Origin: Gordionus sp. m RMFG-2023 | Taxonomy: Eukaryota; Nematomorpha; Gordioida; Chordodea; Parachordodidae | Assembly (NCBI RefSeq): GCF_954871325.1 | Contig: NC_088777.1 | Span: forward strand, 43,315,366-43,379,365 | Reading direction: 5' to 3' | DNA length: 64,000 nt | In this document: piece after piece, positions 59,864 through 64,000 of the stretch | How the letters are laid out: the number at the start of each line of letters is the position of its first letter | Position numbering within the stretch: the first letter of the stretch is position 1 | Translations under genes and position numbers: made by a program | The notes under the pieces: generated by a model | The model's database searches: none | Seen by the model: the letters and a program-made list of their open reading frames with translations, nothing else | What the model was told of the DNA's origin: nothing

Positions 59864-60719
59864 ATTGAATTTATTCGCCTACCAGAATTTTAGTGACATA
59901 CAGGACAGGTGTTTAAGACATTTATAAAAATTGCATCCCCTATTCATAAGGAAGCAATGCTGTTAAACAAAAATTTAAAAGCAGTTCGCTATCGTCTTGC
60001 AAAAATGATAACATCTTGATATCGCTATTTTCTTAAAAAAGTGGTGTGCAATTGGATACTTTACGAAAATAGATAAAGCTACTTTCTACATAAAATAATT
60101 AACCATAAAACCTTTGATAACTCTTATCACAAAAAATATTATAGGAGCAAAAAAAATTTATTTTTTTATAATCATATTTTGTACACAGTAAATTTATTTC
60201 AAATCAAATATTAAACACTTTTAATAAACTTAAATTTTCAAGCCTGGCCTGCTATTTAAAAATTAATTTTCTTAATTAGCCACTAAATATTTTAAATAAA
60301 TCAACAAGGATAAAAGAAAATAAATTGAATATCTTAATATATTATATTATATGAAATTTAATCAGAGATAAATAAAATTATATAATTATAAAATTGGATT
60401 TATATGTATAAGGTCTATATAAATGTATAAATAATTTATTGAAATATAATATTTATATTGATTATTATTTGAATATCGAATCCTAGTATTTAAAAATTCC
60501 TAATATTTACTTAGGAAATTCATATGTTTAAATATACTAGACAAATCTTTAAAATATATGTTTTTTATTTGTTTTGAAACTTATTCAAATTTAAATGTAT
60601 AGTTGTTATATTAGTTAAAATTTGTATTTATTCCTAATTTTACCTGTTTATATGCTTAAAAAATATATAAATGACAAATATTATATATAAAAAACATATA
60701 TTGATTTTTAGTAAATAAA
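59864..60719. other. Upstream region of NFU1, nothing recognised
   Basis: Very AT-rich. No ORF or promoter motif could be assigned with confidence. Confidence 0.4.
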
Positions 60720-61340
60720 TTATTTTTTTAATAGTATAATTTCAAAAAATCGGATAATTGCGAAATTCTTAAATATTTTTGTCCCAATCTCCGCAATTAA
60801 ACAGTCGTACGTAACTGTATCAAAATTATTACCAATATCAATCTCTACGACATTTTAAATTATTTTAAAACAGATTTTTATGATTCAGATATTTAAATAA
60901 AAATTTCAAAATTAAGTTGAATAAAATAATTATGATTTTGGATTTAAATATAAAATTATAATATATATTTTAATAATTTTATGTGTATTAATTATAAAAT
61001 TGAAAGTAGAAAAATAGGGTGCTAAAGTTATTGCTATTTAAAAAAGTAGCGGGGTTCTTTAAAAGCATTGTAAGAAAGTCATTTTGAAACATAATGAAAA
61101 GCTTATTATTTCTTAGGATTACTAATACTCTAGATTACTTGAATTTTAATATTACCACTATGGGTATTTTTATATTTTAGTCCACACAACTAAAATCCTA
61201 AGTTTCACTGCAATGAAAGTTAGCCTAAACTGCCTAGCTTAGTGAAACAAACAACAAATTAATTACTAACCTTCATTTTGCTTAATATTTTTACAATCAT
61301 ATGTCCAGATTGCATTTATCCTTTCTTTTTCGCCAGCCAT
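60720..61340 (-). CDS. Possible small two-exon gene, unknown product (64 aa)
   Basis: Exon 1 (61271-61340) reads MAGEKERINAIWTYDCKNIK then QNE and ends before GTTAGT in phase 1. Exon 2 (60720-60844) follows TGTCGTAG, supplies two bases and reads IDIGNNFDTVTYDCLIAEIG, TKIFKNFAIIRF, ending in a TAA. The spliced frame is 195 nt, in frame, with one intron of 426 bp. Composition is gene-like, and the only Cys residues sit in two similar TYDC contexts. No family recognised. Its ATG overlaps the COX4 ATG on the other strand (shared CATG), so at least one of the two start codons, or this gene, may be wrong. Confidence 0.35.
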
Positions 61341-62779
61341 GTTACAAAATAGAAATTTGATATTCAAAATATTAAATACAAAATTTTTTTTTGTACCCAA
61401 AGCTAGCATGTATGGCAATGCCTTAATTAAGAATCGAGATGTTGTAGGATATGGAAATAATGGAGAACCAGTGTATTTTGGTACTGCTCATTTATTTTTT
61501 AAATCTATATTTCCATTAGATATACCCATAACACCTTGCCCTGCTATTAGATTTAAAGAAAATACGCCAGAAGTTCTGAAGCTTAGAGAAAAGGAGATGA
61601 AAGATTGGAAAAATTTGAGTATTGAAGAAAAAAAAGAATGTAAGCCTTCTATTAAGACAATTATATTTAAAATATTATTTCAACTGAGTATTAAACCAAT
61701 CTATTAGAGGCCAAAAATTATATCAAACCTTTATTTTCCTCTTGATATTTAAGGATTTTTTTATATCCATATTTGTGTAATTTATGTTCAATTTTGGTTC
61801 TATTAAAAATGAATAATTTTTCTAAAATAAGCTCTAATATAATATAGTGTTTGATTTATTTCAATCTAAAATATGTATCTGCAATAAATTTTTTTGGATT
61901 AGATAAAATATGGACTATCAACCTGGTATTATAAAATTTTCTTATCAGATTTGATTTTCTTAATTTACATTTTTTTAAAATTATTAATATTTAAGAAAGT
62001 ATATTTATGTATGAGTTAAGATTATCACTATATAATTGAAATGGAAATTTATTTGCATAAAAATATTTGTAAAGATTAATAAATAATTTAAAAAAATTTC
62101 TAGCAATTTATATTGATCATGAATAGATTAGATAGGATTTTACTTTTTACATGATAGAAAGATGCTATTATATATAAATAATAATTACTACTACTTTATG
62201 TTCCTTTATCTAAAGGTTTTTAAATCTGAACCAATCCTAAACCTTTATATATTTTTTTCAAGAAACTTGAACTAAACCTATATCAAAAGGTTTTCACTCT
62301 ATGTTCATAAAAAAAATTGAAAGGTTTTCACTCTATGTTCATAAAAAAAATTAGGATGGGTCGGACAATTTCTACATAAATAATCAGGTGGTGTCTTAAG
62401 TTTTATATTAATATTACTGAATTACATTTATTTATATAATATTTTTGAAAAAAAGTATACAGAAATAGCTTTCGACAAACTTACAGTGAAATGAATGCAT
62501 ATATACCATACTGGAAAAATTATTCTGCTACCACTATATTTATTCTTACTATTTCTATTTGGATGTTTATTTACACTAGTAGATATGGTAATCTTATTTA
62601 AATCACAAGAATTATATAATATTGATATTTTGTTAATTATAGTATTTGATAATGTGCCTTCAACATATACAAGAGAATATCAGGAGGGAATGCTGAAACA
62701 AATAATTGAGTCAGGCCAGCACCCTATAACTGGCCCTTCCTCTAGATGGGATTTTGAAAATCGCAAATGGAAAAATTAA
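61339..62779 (+). CDS. COX4: Cytochrome c oxidase subunit 4, mitochondrial (4 exons)
   Basis: Exons 61339-61480, 61520-61639, 62456-62587 and 62643-62779 give 176 residues, close to animal COX4 precursors (about 169-185). Residues 1-23 are a presequence (MLQNRNLIFKILNTKFFF..). The matrix domain reads NRDVVGYGNNGEPVYFD, PAIRFKENTPEVLKLREKEM and KDWKNLSIEEKKELYRNSFR. Residues 105-130 (PYWKNYSATTIFILTISIWM) hold the single membrane helix. The intermembrane end is FDNVPSTYTREYQEG..HPITGPSSRWDFENRKWKN, matching the family's W-D-.....W ending. COX4 is a nuclear-encoded regulatory subunit of complex IV in the inner membrane. Introns are 39, 816 and 55 bp. The 39-bp first intron is in frame and open, so a retained form would add 13 residues. 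Confidence 0.95.
62283..62352 (+). repeat. Tandem 36-bp duplication in COX4 intron 2
   Basis: AAAGGTTTTCACTCTATGTT / CATAAAAAAAATT occurs twice in a row with almost no differences, a recent local duplication. Confidence 0.9.
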
Positions 62780-63069
62780 TCTAATTTTTAAAAAAATGCA
62801 ATCATATATTATATGTTAGCTAATATTGTTTTTAATTTGTAATATTTATGGAAATGCTATTAGTATTACATATTTAATATATACATTTGATTTTACCTCA
62901 TCGATTATAATATTGTGGTGATTTAAATAAATATTAATTTTAAATATTGATGATCATCATAAACCAAATCAAAAAAATTATTGGTTTTATATTCAGAATC
63001 ACCAAGACAAAAGTCGTTAAAAATTGGAAAATTACTTTTTATAAGGTATAGTCTATATAATAATAATTA
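62780..63069. other. COX4 3' flank
   Basis: AT-rich; nothing beyond AATAAA-like strings that are expected by chance here. Confidence 0.4.
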
Positions 63070-63205
63070 TTAGTTATCTCAATCAGGCCTAATTTTTTCC
63101 TCCAGGCCCAAAAATTATCAAATCAATCCTGAACATTTTTTTTATTTGTCCCAAAAAGACTGAACCAAAATAATAATTATTGTCCACCTGGTCAAGCTAA
63201 AGTGT
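63070..63205 (-). repeat. Inverted copy of the repeat at 55575-55945
   Basis: Reverse complement contains TGACCAGGTGGACAATAATT, TTTTTGGGACAAATAAA and TTTTTGGGCCTGGA, aligning in order with GAGCCAGGCGGACAAATAAT, TTTTCGGGACAAATAAA and GGGCTGGACAAA of the first copy. Confidence 0.6.
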
Positions 63206-64000
63206 ATTTAAATATAGAAATTAATTTTTTCTCAATATAGTTTTACTCAGAACATAATCAAGTTTTTGATGATTCTACAAACATATAATTGGAGCCATGT
63301 TTAGTACTAAAATATTAAAATTTATCAATTTTATTTACTTTTGCAGATCTCTAATATTAACTATGGATAGGCATAATTACTTTAAAAAATGTGATCAATT
63401 ACAATTACTTACAAAATTTAAAAAAATTGGGGTAGATGTGGAGATTGGTGGGCATGACTAAAATACGTGCCCCCGAAAACTACGCACCCCCTATGAAAGA
63501 AGCTTAAATTAAATTATATTAATATAGAATCGTATTTAGCTTCAAAAGATAAGTCAGAAAATTTTTGATTTTAAAAAAAATGGTAACATAGTAAAATTTT
63601 TGATTAACTTTAATTTTTTTTTTCTCGTTTTCATTTATTTTTGAATTCTTTGAACCTATTTTTAAATATTTTACAAAATAAAATTTGGCGATTTTTTTTT
63701 TAACTTTAGTTTATTTTGTATTTTTTTTACCCATATTTATTGGTAGTATTATATCGATTAACAATAATGAATTTTATTTGTAATTCTTTTGTATATACAT
63801 TTATATAATTATTTAATTTAACTTCTAATAATATGCAATTTGATTAACCTCGATTATATAATATTACATGTCGGAAAGCTATAATAATATAATATACAAA
63901 TAACGTCCTTTTAAAATATATAACGTAACCTTTGAAATATATACGATATTAAAATATAACATTTCTTTCCCACAATGTTATGATACCAATCTTTTTATTT
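63206..64000. other. No recognisable gene
   Basis: AT-rich. A less AT-rich patch at 63425-63505 (GGTGGGCATGACTAAAATAC, GCACCCCCTATG) has no supported frame. Confidence 0.4.

Overview
The window is A+T-rich (estimated by eye, not counted) nuclear DNA of an animal. Three pieces of evidence point there: intronless histone genes H4, H2B and H2A whose transcripts end in the 16-nt replication-dependent histone stem-loop; nuclear mitochondrial genes (NFU1 and COX4) split by spliceosomal introns, most only 39-55 bp long; and a transposon load typical of invertebrates (MULE, hAT, LINE, Ty3/gypsy, foldback elements). The species cannot be named from the sequence. A small invertebrate with very short introns fits.

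Layout. 0-2 kb: two exons of an unrecognised membrane-protein gene. 2.4-8.9 kb: hAT debris, degenerate repeats and long stretches with nothing recognisable. 8.97-14.15 kb: the 3' end of a LINE split by a 4.4-kb foldback element with hAT-type 8-bp target duplications; its arms are tandem arrays of a ~119-bp unit. 16.9-18.6 kb: decayed hAT. 18.9-24.5 kb: a 5.6-kb MULE with 9-bp target duplications, a broken transposase and a LINE inserted in its left terminal repeat. 25.5-27.1 kb: a decayed hAT with perfect 8-bp target duplications. 27.5-27.9 kb: a GC-rich 26-bp minisatellite. 28.7-38.7 kb: nested elements, in which a ~0.93-kb inverted-repeat element received a 9.07-kb foldback element (9-bp target duplications) that encloses an old Ty3/gypsy fossil. 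39.2-46.4 kb: hAT remnant and two decayed LINEs. 47.5-50.8 kb: the three histone genes. 51.3-54.1 kb: more hAT debris, next to a coding-like patch of unknown identity. 57.4-62.8 kb: NFU1 on the minus strand, a possible tiny gene on the minus strand, and COX4 on the plus strand.

Functional links. The histone genes share ATTGG boxes, TATA boxes about 70 bp before the ATG, and near-identical 3' ends, so they are probably co-expressed in S phase. NFU1 (Fe-S cluster delivery) and COX4 (respiratory complex IV) both act in mitochondria and lie head to head, 1.5 kb apart. The rest of the window is mostly transposon-derived. Its main novelty is the nested foldback architecture. Exon boundaries were worked out by hand from splice-site consensus, frame continuity and family resemblance; no alignment or search was run.
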